Shown here: piece by piece, positions 46,800 to 59,100 of the stretch
Position numbering within the stretch: the first letter of the stretch is position 1
Layout: each line of letters begins with the position of its first letter
Program-made: the position numbers and the translations under genes
Notes under the pieces: generated by a model
The model's input: the letters and a program-made list of their open reading frames with translations, nothing else
What the model was told of the DNA's origin: nothing
The model's database searches: none
Origin: Zingiber officinale
Lineage: Eukaryota > Streptophyta > Magnoliopsida > Zingiberales > Zingiberaceae
Length of the DNA: 64,000 nucleotides
Direction: 5' to 3'
NCBI RefSeq assembly: GCF_018446385.1
Contig: NC_055987.1
Span: 30,696,202 to 30,760,201 of the forward strand

Positions 46800-47241
46800 A
46801 ATGGAGAATCAGTATTTTCAGCCTGAGTATCAATTTTACCCAAACATGGATCAACAAAATAGGTATGAGTCATTTTCTAATGGTTTTAATGCTAATTGAG
46901 TGGATAATTCATGTTTCAGGTATGAAAGTGCACAAGGACAATTTATTGAGCCATATCCAGCCTACCCGAATTCATATGGGTTTCAACATCTTTTATGCCA
47001 CAACCTTATCAACAAAATGACCCTCAGATGGATGAGTCAACATGGAAACTCAGGGAGATTATACAATAAATGAGTGAGCATCAAGAGCAGCAATTCTCAA
47101 GGATACAGAACATACAGTTACAATTGGATCAAATTACATCATCCATTAGTCAGTTACAAACACAAAACGCCAGTAAGGAGTTGGATTGTGGAGATCTTGT
47201 CAGGCCTGACACTGCATCTACTTCTTCACTAGATTCTTTAA
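46800..47241 (+). pseudogene. Gag-linker remnant of Athila-like na2
   Basis: From the ATG at 46800 the protein is rich in Q, N, Y, F and P, like the low-complexity linker of the Athila gag at 60600-60860. It is broken by a TGA near 46900. The later piece (47070-47258, another frame) has QEQQFSRIQNIQLQLDQITS and SSISQLQTQ, matching [19 protein letters not shown] of the Athila at about 60430-60490. The capsid part is absent. Confidence 0.6.
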
Positions 47242-47919
47242 GTACTTTATTGTTGTGATGATGTAGTTGAACATACTTTTGATTCTACTGATGATGTTTC
47301 TCTAGATGTTGAGAATGATGCAGGAATTCATTTTGAAGATGATTTAAGTGTAGGGGATTACTTACTGGAAGCATTACCTCATGAATCACCAAGAATTGAG
47401 GATGTAAGTGTAGGGACTTGTGCTATGGAGCCAAGCACCCAAGAATCACTACATGAAGTTGAACATTCACCAGAACAAGAGCTTGAGCAATTATTTGATG
47501 AAAAGGAGGTAACAATCACCACTCCAGGTACCTTTCAACATGACAAGGTGAGAATTTCTTGTGATTTTTCAGAAAATTTCATAGAGGTACCAGTTGTTGA
47601 TTTTATTAGATGTGATTCATTTCTTGATAAATTTTTGACCCACACTAATATTCTCCTATTTTCTTTTCATCCCACATGTGTATGGGAGGTTTTGTCTTTT
47701 TATGATGTTGTAGGAGAATACAAGCTCCCAGAGTGGATGCTTGAACTGAACCGTCTCCGTCCTCCAGAAAGAATTTTCAAAGGAAAAATGATGAATAAAA
47801 AAAATTTGAGTGGAACTTTGATTACTCCACTTCTTGGGTGGCTTCTACTTCTTAATCTTCTTCAACCACCGGGAATTAAAGGGGAGTTGGTTCCAATTTC
47901 ACTTGCTTTTGTATTTTAA
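47242..47919 (+). CDS. Acidic ORF of unknown function in na2, related to the na1 ORF
   Basis: Open from just after a TAA (47239-47241) to 47919, about 225 codons; the first ATG is at 47425. The N-terminal part has two SVGDYLLEALPHESP / SVGTCAMEPSTQES repeats, related to [15 protein letters not shown] in the Athila pol linker. The C-terminal part has ISCDFSENFIEVPVVDF with CDS, then a hydrophobic stretch and LNRLRPPER followed by a basic segment. These blocks correspond in order and spacing to the na1 ORF at 9294-10259, although the elements are otherwise diverged. Conservation of this part when gag and pol are lost suggests a role in the element or a fixed structural scar; the function is not known. 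Confidence 0.6.
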   Translation, partial: VLYCCDDVVEHTFDSTDDVSLDVENDAGIHFEDDLSVGDYLLEALPHESPRIEDVSVGTCAMEPSTQESLHEVEHSPEQELEQLFDEKEVTITTPGTFQHDKVRISCDFSENFIEVPVVDFIRCDSFLDKFLTHTNILLFSFHPTCVWEVLSFYDVVGEYKLPEWMLELNRLRPPERIFKGKMMNKKNLSGTLITPLLGWLLLLNLLQPPGIKGELVPISLAFVF

Positions 47920-48443
47920 TTCATGCTTTGTGTCTAATAAATTCTTTATACGTTCCTTAAGTTTCATACTTTGCATTTGCATTTTCTTTTCATACTTTAC
48001 ATTTAGTTTGGTATACATAGCATGTCTTTTTGAATAAAAGTCTCCATGGAATTTTTCTAGTAATATTTTTAAGATGGTAAAAGTTTCTTTAATTTGATCA
48101 TCAATATTAGGTCATGTAACATGATTGGATAATCTACTTACATGATTTTGGTTAAAACGGTAGTGGATTCCAATTTGATCAATTGAGCTTGATTGCATGA
48201 AAAATACCTAGTGAGGACCACTTTAAGCCTAAACTCTATTGTTTTCTTTATGTGTGACATGCACTCATAGCAATTGAAACTCTAGAACTTGCTTTGCTTC
48301 TTTTCAAAGCCACAATGGCATATGTGTGCATGGAAATGAAGGATTTTGTCATTCTTTTTCCCTTATAAATTCTAATTTCTTTCCTCACAATTTTCTTTAA
48401 ACATTTTTATCTAACATTCTAACTCTTGATCACTTTTGCTTGT
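47920..48443 (+). other. Non-coding 3' part of na2
   Basis: AT-rich, with no ORF or purine tract visible before the junction with the Tat2 LTR at 48444. Confidence 0.5.
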
Positions 48444-49972
48444 TGATCCGGTGGTAAGGATCGGGGGCCCACAGAGGAAGGGGTCAATGACAAGGGAGAG
48501 TCAAAGGTTCGGCCGAGCGGGGAGGGAGTCTCCTGGCCGACCGGCCTGAGTAGACCCCGAGCCGGCACGAAGACAGCTCGACCTCCGGTTGAGCTTCCGA
48601 CGCTCACAAACTCCTTTATAGAGAAACCGCTATGTCGAGTAGCTAAGCTGCTCGGCCAAACTACAGAACAACTAGTCGATGCCCCATCCGAGTATGTGAC
48701 AGAGCTGTCGTCTCTCCCGGTCCGAGGTGCGTGTATACCCGGGTGCCCGGGGAGCCAAGCGAACAGGCCGACCGACCCAATTTGAGACAAGGGGCTTAGA
48801 ATAGGACAAAAGGGGCAACTAGTGATATCATTCTCGAGACGTCTGCCGTCGACAAGCAGCATGGTTGGCGGCCGAGCCGTACCAAGGATCGTACGGAGGA
48901 AGTTTCCGCTGCCACGACAGAGATATGTCCGGACAATTGCGGTATGACGTCAGGCATGCTTTTCTGACACAACCATTCCAAGGTATGCTTTGAGGAACGT
49001 GCACGCCTTGGGAAGCGTGCACGCGCCTCTCCGGGGTCCTATATAAAGACCCCCGGATTTCGATGGAGGTATAATTTTTCTCTTTATCTACTATAGCCAC
49101 AGTGTCTATTCCGCCTCTGTTTCTTCTTGCCATCGCCTAACTTGAGCGTCGGAGGGTCGTCGCTGGGAACCCCTTCCCGGCCCGACTTTGTTGCAGGTTC
49201 ATCGGAGGCTTACATCGCTGCGAAGATCACCGGGGAGCAGCCGAGAGCGCCACGCCCCCAGTTTCTAACGACTCAGTGCACGGACAGGATTAAATTAGCG
49301 CCGAGTGGCTGATCAAATGGACTAAGTTAGTAGCTCAAAGAATGGTGCAAGGGGTACGACATTCAGCAAGCCTTTACCTCTGGAGCATATCCCCAAAGTA
49401 ACGGGCAGGTCGAAGTCACCAATCGGGAGATCTTACGAGTTCTCCGGGCCCGGATCGACTATGAAGGTGGCAGTTGGGTAGACGAGCTGCCCGGGGTATT
49501 ATGGGCGCTCCTAACGACGCCCAAGGAGGGAACAGGAGTGACCCCCTTTCACCTGGTGTACGGGGGAGAATCTATCGTCCCGGTAGAAGTCAGGATAGAA
49601 TTTGATCGTATCAAAGTCTACGACGAGAACAATACTGAGCGGAGGCATTTGGAGCTGGACTTGGTGGACGAGACATGAGCCAAAGCCGCCATTAGGTTGA
49701 TGGTGTATAGGCAGAGGATGAAACAAAATTACAATAGACGGGTAATTCCCAGATCTTTTCAGGTCGGCGATCTTGTCTGGAAGAAGGTCAAGCCGGTCGG
49801 CGACGTGACCAAGCTGGGAGCTCCTTGGGCCGGGCCTTTCAAGATTATTGAAAAGCTCCATTGGGGCGCCTATTACCTCGAGGATGAAGATGGATGGAAG
49901 CTAGAGCGGTCGTGGAGCGCAAATCACCTCCAGCCGTACCGAGTGTTAGCTAGAGCCCTAGAGCCAATCATT
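48444..49972 (+). mobile_element. Internally deleted Tat element (Tat2)
   Basis: A 5' LTR (48444-49292) starts TGATCCGGTGGTAAGG like Tat1. A degraded primer site (from about 49296) follows, then the sequence jumps at about 49325 into the integrase. Everything from gag through the integrase core is missing. A 3' LTR is not seen; different sequence begins after 49972. The LTR contains TGACGTCA at 48945-48952 and TATATAAA at 49040-49047. Confidence 0.8.
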
Positions 49973-49975
49973 TGA
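49325..49975 (+). pseudogene. Tat2 integrase C-terminal remnant
   Basis: Residues after the deletion read CKGYDIQQAFTSGAYPQSNG with the catalytic Glu in QVEVTNRE, then GGSWVDELPGVLW, TPFHLVYGGESIVPVEV and ERRHLELDLVDET. After an in-frame TGA (49676-49678) come RVIPRSFQVGDLVWKKVK and the chromodomain-less end WKLERSWSANHLQPYRV to a stop at 49973. It is a good reference for the segment that Tat1 lost at 44674. Confidence 0.85.
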
Positions 49976-50605
49976 TGATTGTATTATGGACTCGTTGTAT
50001 CATATTCTATATAAATAAAGACATTTGATTTTTGGTTATTATACTTACTTGTATTGGTGCCAAATAAACTAAGTATAATAACGTCCTTGATTAGAAGGAT
50101 CTTACCTATATCAATCGGTTAGCTGAACCGATAGTGAGATGATATAGGGAACACTACTCTTAATCATTCCTAGTCGAGTATTAACATTCAGGAACAATGT
50201 TAATGAAATAAGACTAGCATGTAGGTCAACTCGATGACTCGATCTCACAAGTCATGGATATGGAGATATCAAGTTGACACATGGGTATGCATTAGAGAAT
50301 GTATACTGAATGACCCGCCATGAGAAAGTATCATGGATCGTTATATGAGTGTCATATACTTTCTCATGTGGCTATTAGTATGACTACTAGTCCTTAGACC
50401 TAAAGTCACCATGGATCCCTACATAAGGAGTTATGTACTTTGGTTTCGTCAAACGTCACCCGTAACTGGGTAGACTATAAAGGCGATTACTGGGTATGTA
50501 ATGAATTATGTAGAGGGATGTGAGTGATGTAGATGGGATCTATCCCTCCTATATGACGGGAGCGACATCGATATTCTTGATAGAGTGAGACCACGAAGTG
50601 CAGGG
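49973..50605. other. Unassigned repeat fragment, probably Copia LTR-like
   Basis: No coding sequence. Features resembling LTR U5/R sequence are an aataaagacatttg block near 50015 and a gatagagtgagaccacgaagtgcagg end near 50580. Neither TG nor CA terminus with a duplication was found. The fragment lies between Tat2 and the Athila at 50606, and the five bases before the Athila (CAGGG) would be its left target duplication. Confidence 0.4.
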
Positions 50606-52663
50606 TGACAATGGTCAATCATCAAATTAACAATTTAATATTGAAAACTCTCTATTCATAAAAACGATGATGTAGTACGAGTCCCAAGTCGAATCTCACA
50701 AGGAAACTAATAGTGGAATGTTTGATCTTAGACTAGAATTATTTTTTTTTTTTAGGTTTTATCCTGATAAAATGAAGGTGTTTAGTGTTGTTTCAAATCC
50801 TAACTTAAGAATTCAAATGCAGCTAATAACCTGATCCTAAGTAATGATTAAATCCTAGCTTAAGAGAACTAACATACTCTATGATTTAGAAACTTAAAGA
50901 GATACATCAGAATTTAAATTGCAGAAATGAATTTGTGCAGGAACTTGACACAACTACAATTGCAGCGATGGAAAGTGCAAAAACAAAATAAAAATACCCA
51001 ACTAGAGAAACAAGAGAAACAGAATTTAATTGCAGAAATGACATCTAAAGGAACAAAACTAGAACTACTCGTTCAGATTTAAAGAAACAACAAATTCGAT
51101 GACAAAATCTAAAGAAAACAAAGATGCAAAAACAATGAACTGCAGAATTCTCATGACTAAAATCTGAAGAGAAGTAAAATAAAACTAAGCAATTCTCTAA
51201 AATTGTCAACTACTCCAGATTAAAACGATTCAAGTAATTCTAAACAAGCAAAAACAATTGCAATCAAACAACAACTACTCTTTAATGATAAAACGATAAC
51301 ATTCTTCTCTGAAACAAAGTTAGAAACTAATTACACTAAAAGAAATATGTTGAAATTGCTGTATCAACGAACACAAATAGAAACTAACTAATCCAACATA
51401 AACTACTAAAATTACTGCATCTAAAACAAGGATTGTAAACTACTTTCATTAAAAGAAACATGCTAGAAATTCTGCAGTAAAGAACAGGGATTAAAATCTG
51501 CAGCAAATACAAAATCAGCAACTCATTACACTAAACAGATTCTATAAATTATTGCATCAAATTCAAAGATTGAAAACTGATTACACTATCAGAAACTTGA
51601 TGGTATTTCTGCATTACAGAACAGGGATTGAAAGCAAAATTCTGGAAAGAAACTAATCTATGCAATAAACTGTGCTACAAACGAGATCTAGATGTAGCTA
51701 AGAACAGTAATGAAATGCAGGATTAAAACTAAACCAATTCCAATCACAACCAATTCTTGAATCACAACTCTTGTCGTCACACAAGAGTCCTCACTTGAAA
51801 CCTCAAATGCTAAATCCAAAAAAGCAGAAAAAGAACGCAGCTGATCTGTTTTCAGATCTGAACTCCGCTGATCTTGACCAAAGAAACCTCTCTGGAAGAG
51901 TACAGGTTCAGATCTGTGTGGAATTGTCGAAATCTGGATCTGAGATTCAGTTCTGTGCTCAGCAATGGCTTGCTGCAGGATGGTGGATGGCGGACTGATG
52001 TAAGTCGAAATCCATCATAGAAACCTCTCTGATGTTCCCCGAATACAGAGGATGAACTCCTACTATCATCACCGTTCAAACAGGAGTGGAGATGAAGATC
52101 GAATCCCAGCAAAATTTGCCGTCGAGACCTCTCCGGCGAACTTCCAGCTTCAGGAAAAATAGGTCAGCAGCTTCCTTGCATCTTCCTCTATGGATCTGTA
52201 GCTCAAGATGAGATTATCACTGGAATCGGGGGCTTGCGCGCGCGCTAACGGAGAAGAAATCGCCGATGGCACGATGAACAGTAGGCGCAGCCACTGTTCA
52301 TCCGCGATTCTTTTGGGTTTTATACCAAGGTTTGAACCGGGATTTGCATTTGGTTTAGGGCTTAGTTTAGGAGGAAAATTAGGGATTTGATGAGAAGGTT
52401 TGACATGGGTTAGCTCAAGAGGAAAGTTCCATTTAATGGATCGGGCCCAATCCAAATTCTTGTAGTCCAATGAGCCTATTCCTTCAAAACAAATAAAGTA
52501 CCATTATTAGATAGGATTCCACAAGAAATATATAGAAAATGCAACAAGGCTCTAAATAATTCTCGACTCATAAGATATAAGATAAAACAAGAATTCATCA
52601 TATGAGGAGATGCAAAATACTCAATTAAAGAGCCAAATTTATGCACAAAAATACTAACTATCA
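50606..52663 (-). repeat. 3' LTR of the Athila element
   Basis: 2058 bp, TGACAATGG...ACTATCA on the plus strand. In the element's sense it starts TGATAGTTAG. Internal ORFs on either strand within the LTR have no domain and match the copy at 63240-63938 only because the LTRs are duplicates. Confidence 0.92.
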
Positions 52664-52676
52664 ACTCCCCCGCACT
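52664..52676 (-). other. Polypurine tract of the Athila element
   Basis: Plus strand actcccccgcacttaa; in the element's sense ttaagtgcgggggagt, adjacent to the 3' LTR start at 52663. A near copy lies at 55459-55475. Confidence 0.8.
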
Positions 52677-55600
52677 TAATCTTTTTGCTCGTCCCGGGCA
52701 AGTGAACAAACTAAAAACACGACTTAAGTCGCACCCCCCTTTGCCTTCCTTAATCATATTCAGAAGATAGTAAAAAGAAGTCACCTAAAATTATGAAGTT
52801 CCAAAGACTCAAGCAATCATGAACTCCATTCTTACTTCGGTTAATCACTCAATGATTTCATCCATCATGAATAAAATGAAAATAATAACACAACTAATTC
52901 TCACATGGTATTTTTCAGTGGCTCTCATCCTAATTTCAATTTCATGTAATGGTAGAGATCACTCAAGCTACTTATGGCAAAGGCACTACCATATGCTTGC
53001 TCTTCATCTAATTCTCACCTCCATCACAGTTATCAAAATACATTCTTATGAAGGTTCATTAAAAGTAAAAGCGAAAGCAAAAGCAAATGCAATGGAAGCA
53101 TTAGTATTAGAAAAACCATAAAGAGAACAGAGGTTAAAGTAGAAGTGGAAGACATGGAGTTAGGATGCTATGTGATACTAAATTTCAGCCATGGCTTCCA
53201 ATTCTGTACTCTTAGTCTTGATCAATGTTTTTGCAGATTTTACTCATGGCAGATACTTCAATTAGCACTTCCTTGTTGGTCTCACTTCCGTTTCCAGCAT
53301 TCTGCATTTAAATTTGAAAGTTGGCACATTTCCATGCTATATCCTTCATTCCCTCTTTTAATCTGCAGATTCAACAATTTTTCAGAACTTTTTCAATCAA
53401 ATAAAATAGATTTGGTTCTGCAGATGGCTCCAAAATTTCTTTCACAACATTTGGTCAAGCTGTAATTTGATTCAGCCATTACATGCTATTGATTCCCTTC
53501 ATTCTGTACCAAAATTGTATCAAAAGTACCTTGAATTCCATCCATTCGGATCAAAGACATCAAAAAGAACTTGTGCACAAAACTGAATATTCTTGAAAAA
53601 CAAAGTTCAGTTCAGAATTGTAGCTGCAATCCTTGCCATTTTCTTCTTTTTTTTTTTATTGGAATCCTCCTTTGAATTTGATCTACAGCAAGACTTAATC
53701 CTATTTTCTGCAAATGACACAAGAATTCAACTCGAATTTTTAATTCCTACTAGCTGCAATTCTATAACAGACACAAACTGCAGAATAAGTTTCAGTTTCC
53801 AGTTTTCAACTTGTGTTTCTAGTTTTCATATCTATTTCACCACCTACAAATCATGCAAGTTGTAGAGAGGCAAGATCATCATTTAATCGTACTCAAACAA
53901 TAGCTGGGTTCTGATTTTCCAGTGATCCAATAGCTCTACACCATATAGCACAGTTTAGTGCCATTCTGAATTTTTCATACAACCCTGACTTTGTACCAAC
54001 TACACATCATTTAGCTGCCCTAAAATCTCAATTCCTTTTCATCTTACTTCTTGTGATCTCTATTGATGCATACTTCATAGAATTACAAGCTTCAATAATT
54101 CTAACTTGTTATAACTTGATCCCCAAATTGGCACAGAAATGACTATTAGCAGAAATTCTGGGCATTCTGTTTAATTGTTCTTAACCTTTCCGAATCTGTT
54201 TGAACTTGAATCTTCAAATTCAGTCCGATCAAGCTCAACTAATTGATGTATAAAACTCAGTATGCAGTCTTACACATTCCTGCACATAACATCATATTTC
54301 TGCACATCATAGTTAAGAATTATCTGCACCTGTTTCTATCTCAGGACCAACATCCTTGCTCTCTCTTCTCTGATCTTACTTGTCCCATTTCGTTCCATCA
54401 GCACTTAAGAATCAATTAAACTGAATATATTTCAACTTCAGCTAACAGCTCTCAGCTTTTGCAACTCTGCACAAATCTGTATTTTTGTGTTTCTGCACAA
54501 AACTGAATACATTTCTATTTTTTTTTATCCAATTCTGCACAGATTAGCCTTCATCCAATTTCTCAACTGGCCACTATTTCCTGCACACATGTACTCAGTT
54601 TCTTGAGATCAAAATGGACCTGACAAATCTGAAATACCATTTGTTTCTGCATCTTGCAAGGCTTCCCTTGAACGTATCAGTCATTGAAATGCTGCATCAG
54701 ATTTGTGATACACCTTGATACTAAATTCCAGCTCTGTCTGAAACTTAGGAATTGAAACTGAACACATTTCAACTCCAATTGACAATTCTCAGCTTTTTCA
54801 TTAACTATCAATATCACCTCTGACTACTGAAAAACATGATGTGCAAACACGAACAGCAGCAACCATTGTATCAGAATTTCAAAACTCAACTTCTACAAAT
54901 TTCTGCAACCATAAGTTTAAACCAAATGAAGCCATTTCTGAATTCTGCAATTCTAGTTTTCACTTTCAGAAATGGAATTCTACTGTACTTCCTTCCAATG
55001 CATTACAACTTCACTGAATGCACAGATTGAACACGAATTCTGCTTCTGCAACCATTTTTTTTTTTTTTTTGCTAATCTGATGTCTTAAACAGTTGACATT
55101 CCATTCCAATTTGCTTGAGAATTCCATTCCAATTCTGCACAGATTGAACACGAATTATGCTTCTGCAGCAATTTGGAATTAAGGTTCAGTTTCTGAAAAT
55201 TTCAGAAACTGTACATCATTTTTCAGCTTCAGCAATTCAGTATCAGCAGAATGTTTTTCATATCAAGTACCAACACTTCATTTCTTCTTCACAAAATGGC
55301 AAATTCCAGAATCTGAGTTCTGCTTTTCATCCAAATCTTGATGCTGATTATTCCATAAATTGAAATCATAACTTTCTTCCCTTAAAATAGGTCCTTCATT
55401 TGCTGTAAATGATTACTTCTGCTGAATCAAAGACTAAATATCTCAAAAACTAATTATTTCCCCCACACTTAAATTTTTGGCGTCCCGGTCAAAATAAAAG
55501 CATCACATAACATCCCTTGTAACCATATCCAAGATAATAAAACAAAGGGAAAGATAAATGATATGATGATTTAGGAAAAGACAATTAGTGATAACTAGTG

Positions 55601-56168
55601 GGGAATTGGAATAACCTTCATTCAAATGATTTAATCTCTGATCAAGTGGAATATTGAAAAGATTCAAGCAAGTTCTAGAGTGACAAAAACCATCAGTGCA
55701 TCACACAATTAGGCTAAATCCTCACTAGGCAAGCAAAAGTTATTATCTCAAATTATCAATTAGAATCCATCACTAAATGTTAACCTTACGCAAGCCTAGA
55801 ATTCATTTATGCAACAAAGACTTGAAACTTCATGCTCAAATGTAACTCAATTTTAAAACCTCTGAAATGATATAAAGAAGTGTAAGGGGGGTACCAATTA
55901 TTAACCCAAAACTACCAAATTTGATTCAATGATTTTTACAGGGACATGATTCCTAAAATTTGAATTATTATATGTGAAAGTAAAACTACTAAGAAAACTA
56001 AGAAGTTAAACCGGCCACCAAATGATGACATCTTATTCACTATGACCGAATTCATTATTAGAAAACATAAAGACTACTAAAACGAACAAGTGAATTATTC
56101 ATGTAAATATGTAAAGACATTTATATCTTCAAAGACATGAAATAATGAGAAATAACAAGACTTCCCTT
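52677..56168 (-). other. Long 3' non-coding region of the Athila element
   Basis: About 3.5 kb between pol and the 3' LTR with no env-like ORF. It is AT-rich and full of recurring words such as ttctgcac, tttcag and ccaattctgcac. A near-duplicated ~117-bp segment occurs at 55020 and 55137, a 19-bp T run at about 55053-55071, and a second purine-tract-like sequence at 55459-55475. A degraded env-like region is possible but not supported. Confidence 0.6.
55459..55475 (-). other. Second polypurine-tract-like sequence
   Basis: Plus strand tttcccccacacttaaa, flanked by tttttggcgtcccgg. The true tract at 52664 has cttaatctttttgctcgtcccgg beside it. The two ~35-bp blocks are clearly related and lie 2.8 kb apart. 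Confidence 0.6.
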
Positions 56169-59100
56169 TCACATTGAATAGATGGCCTCGGTACTATTCA
56201 TTTCTTGCATCACCATCCCTTTTGCTCCTTCATGAAATATCTTTAGCCTATGTCCATTCACTTTAAATTTCCGATCAGTAGACTCTTCCTTTATCTCCAA
56301 GACTCCATAGGGGAAAATGTTAGTCACACTAAAGGGTCATTCCCAACGAGATTTCAATGTGCCTTTCATCAATTTAAGCCGGGATTTATACAAAAGCACT
56401 TTGTCACCAATTTTGAACTCCTTCCCTATAATGTGTTTGTCATGAAAATTCTTGGTCTTTTCTTTGTAGATCCTTGAGTTCTCAAATGCCTCAAGTCTAA
56501 TCTCTTCAAGTTCTTGGAGTTGTAATTTCCTCTCTTCTCCAGCTATGCTAGCATCAAAATTACAAGCTTTTACTGCCCAAAATGCTCTATGTTCAATTTC
56601 CACTGGAAGGTGACAAGCTTTACCATACACCATCCTATATGGAGACATCCCTATGGGTGTTTTGAAAGCTGTCCTGTAAGCCCAAAGTGCATCATTTAAT
56701 CTCTTACTCCAATCTTTCCTGTCAGGTCTCACTGTTTTCTCCAAAATTGACTTCACTTCTCTATTTGATACCTCGGCTTGTCCATTTGTTTGGGGATGAT
56801 AGGGAGTGGAAATTCTATGTGAAACTCCATATCTGCTCAGCATAGTCTTCATGCGTCTGTTACAAAAATGTGACCCTTGATCACTGATTATTGCCCTGGG
56901 CACGCCAAACCTGCAGAAAATATGTGTCCTGACAAAACTACAAACAACTGAAGAATCATCAGTCCTGGTGGGGATGGCCTCCACCCATTTGGAAACATAA
57001 TCAACTGCTAGCAAAATATATGAAAATCCAAAAGAGATAGGAAATGGACCCATGAAATCAATGCCCCATACATCAAAGACCTCACAAAATAGCAAAAAAT
57101 GTTGAGACATTTCATTTCTAGGTCCTATGTTCCCAGTTCGTTGACACCTATCACATGATCTACAAAAAACATAGGCATCACGAAAAAGGGTGGGCCAATA
57201 CAATCCACACTCCAAAACTTTCCTTGCAGTCCTCTGTGGTCCGAAATGTCCCCCACACTCGAATGAATGACAAAATGTAAGTATCGACTGGAACTCAAAA
57301 TCAGGTATGCATCTCCTAATAATCTGATCACTACAAAATTTCCACAGATAAGGATCATCCCACACATAATATTTTGAATCACTTTTCAATTTGTCCTTTT
57401 GAGCTTTTGAAAATTGTGCAGGAAAAACATTACCTACTAAAAAATTAACCAGATCTGCATACCATGGAGACTCACCATGCACCCTGAAGAGCTGCTCATC
57501 TCTAAAATCATCATCAATAACCATGTGGTCCAAATCCCCTTCAATTCTGCTTAAATGATCTGCAACCAAGTTCTCCTTCCCACTCCTATCACGAATCTCC
57601 AAATCAAACTCCTGGAGGAGAAGCATCCATCTAATCAATCTGGGCTTAGCATCTGGCTTCTTGAGGAGAAACTTCAACGCTGCATGATTAGAAAATACAA
57701 CCACGTGAGAACATAATAAATATGATCTGAATTTATCTAAAGCAAAAACAATGGCAAGAAGCTCTTTTTCTGTCGTGGTGTAATTTGCTTGAGCCGAATC
57801 CAGGGTCTTTGATGCATAGCAGATCACATGCGGTGCTCCCTCTACTCTCTGTGCAAGTACTGCCCCTATGGCAAAATTTGAAGCATCACACATCAGCTCA
57901 AAAGGTAAAGCCCAATCTGGTGGCCTGATGATAGGTGCAGAAATCAAAGCCTCCTTCAATCTCTGAAAAGCTTCCTTACACCTCTGATCAAACTGAAACT
58001 CCACATCTTTTTGAAGCAACTGAGACAGTGGAAGAGCAATCTTACTGAAGTCCCTAATAAATCTCCTGTAGAATCCTGCATGGCCAAGAAAAGCTCGAAC
58101 ATCCCGCACGCATGCGGGGTAAGATAAAGAAGATATAGCGCTAACTTTAGCAGGATCTACCTCAATACCTCTCTTAGAGACTATGTGTCCTAAAACAATA
58201 CCATGCTCAACCATAAAATGACATTTTTCAAAATTAAGTACCAAGTCAGTCTCAATGCATCTATCTAAAACCCTAGACAAATTTTCTAGACATGCATTAA
58301 ATGATGAACCATATACAGAAAAATCATCCATGAAAACTTCCATGCAATGCTCTAATAAATCACCAAAAATACTTACCATGCATCGCTGAAAAGTTCTTGG
58401 AGCGTTGCATAATCCAAATGGCATCCGTCTGTAGGCAAATGTACCGAAAGGACAAGTGAAGGTGGTCTTCTCCTGATCCTCTGGATCGATGCAAATATGA
58501 AAATATCCCGTGAAACCATCTAGGAAGCAATAATGTGACTTGCCCGCTAGTCTTTCCAACATCTGATCAATAAAAGGTAGGGGGTAGTGGTCCTTTCTGC
58601 TTGCTTGGTTCAGTTTCCTATAGTCCACACAAACTCTCCAAGAATTCTTCACTCTGGTGGGCACTACCTCATTCTCTTCATTAGTCACAACTGTCACCCC
58701 TGATTTCTTTGGAACCACATGGATAAGACTTACCCACTTACTATCAGAAATAGGGTAAATGATACCTGCCTGTAGAAGTCTAGTCACCTCTTTCTTTACC
58801 ACATCAAGGATCAGCGGGTTAAGTCTCCTCTGGGGTTGTCTCACTGGTTTCACATCCTCCTCCAAGTAAATCCTGTGCATGCAAATAGAAGGACTAATAC
58901 CAGGAATATCTGCTAAAGTCCATCCAATGGCCTTCCTGTGCTGCCTCAAAATCTCTAATAATCTGCTTTCTTGTTCTGGTTCTAGATTCTGGGCTATGAT
59001 GACAAGTAGCTGCTGGTTCTCTCCTAAATAAGCATACTTCAAATGTGGCGGTAATTGCTTCAACTCATCCTGTGTCTGGTCAACTGAAAGCGATCCTAGG

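Larger units (their letters stand above)
44675..48443 (+). mobile_element. Second non-autonomous Athila-like element (na2), 3' end missing
   Basis: LTR 44675-46515 starts TGATAACC and is followed by a tRNA-Asp-type primer site at 46521-46538 (tggtgccgttgccaggga). The interior contains gag-linker and acidic-ORF remnants and no polymerase. The right part is cut at 48443 by Tat2, so its 3' LTR and target duplication cannot be seen. The left 5 bp (44670-44674) are GGCGC. It inserted in Tat1 integrase. Confidence 0.78.

Noticed and set aside
53145-53865. Plus-strand ORFs in the Athila 3' region as a possible env gene.
   Set aside because: They are on the opposite strand to the element, AT-rich, lack consistent membrane topology and are interrupted.
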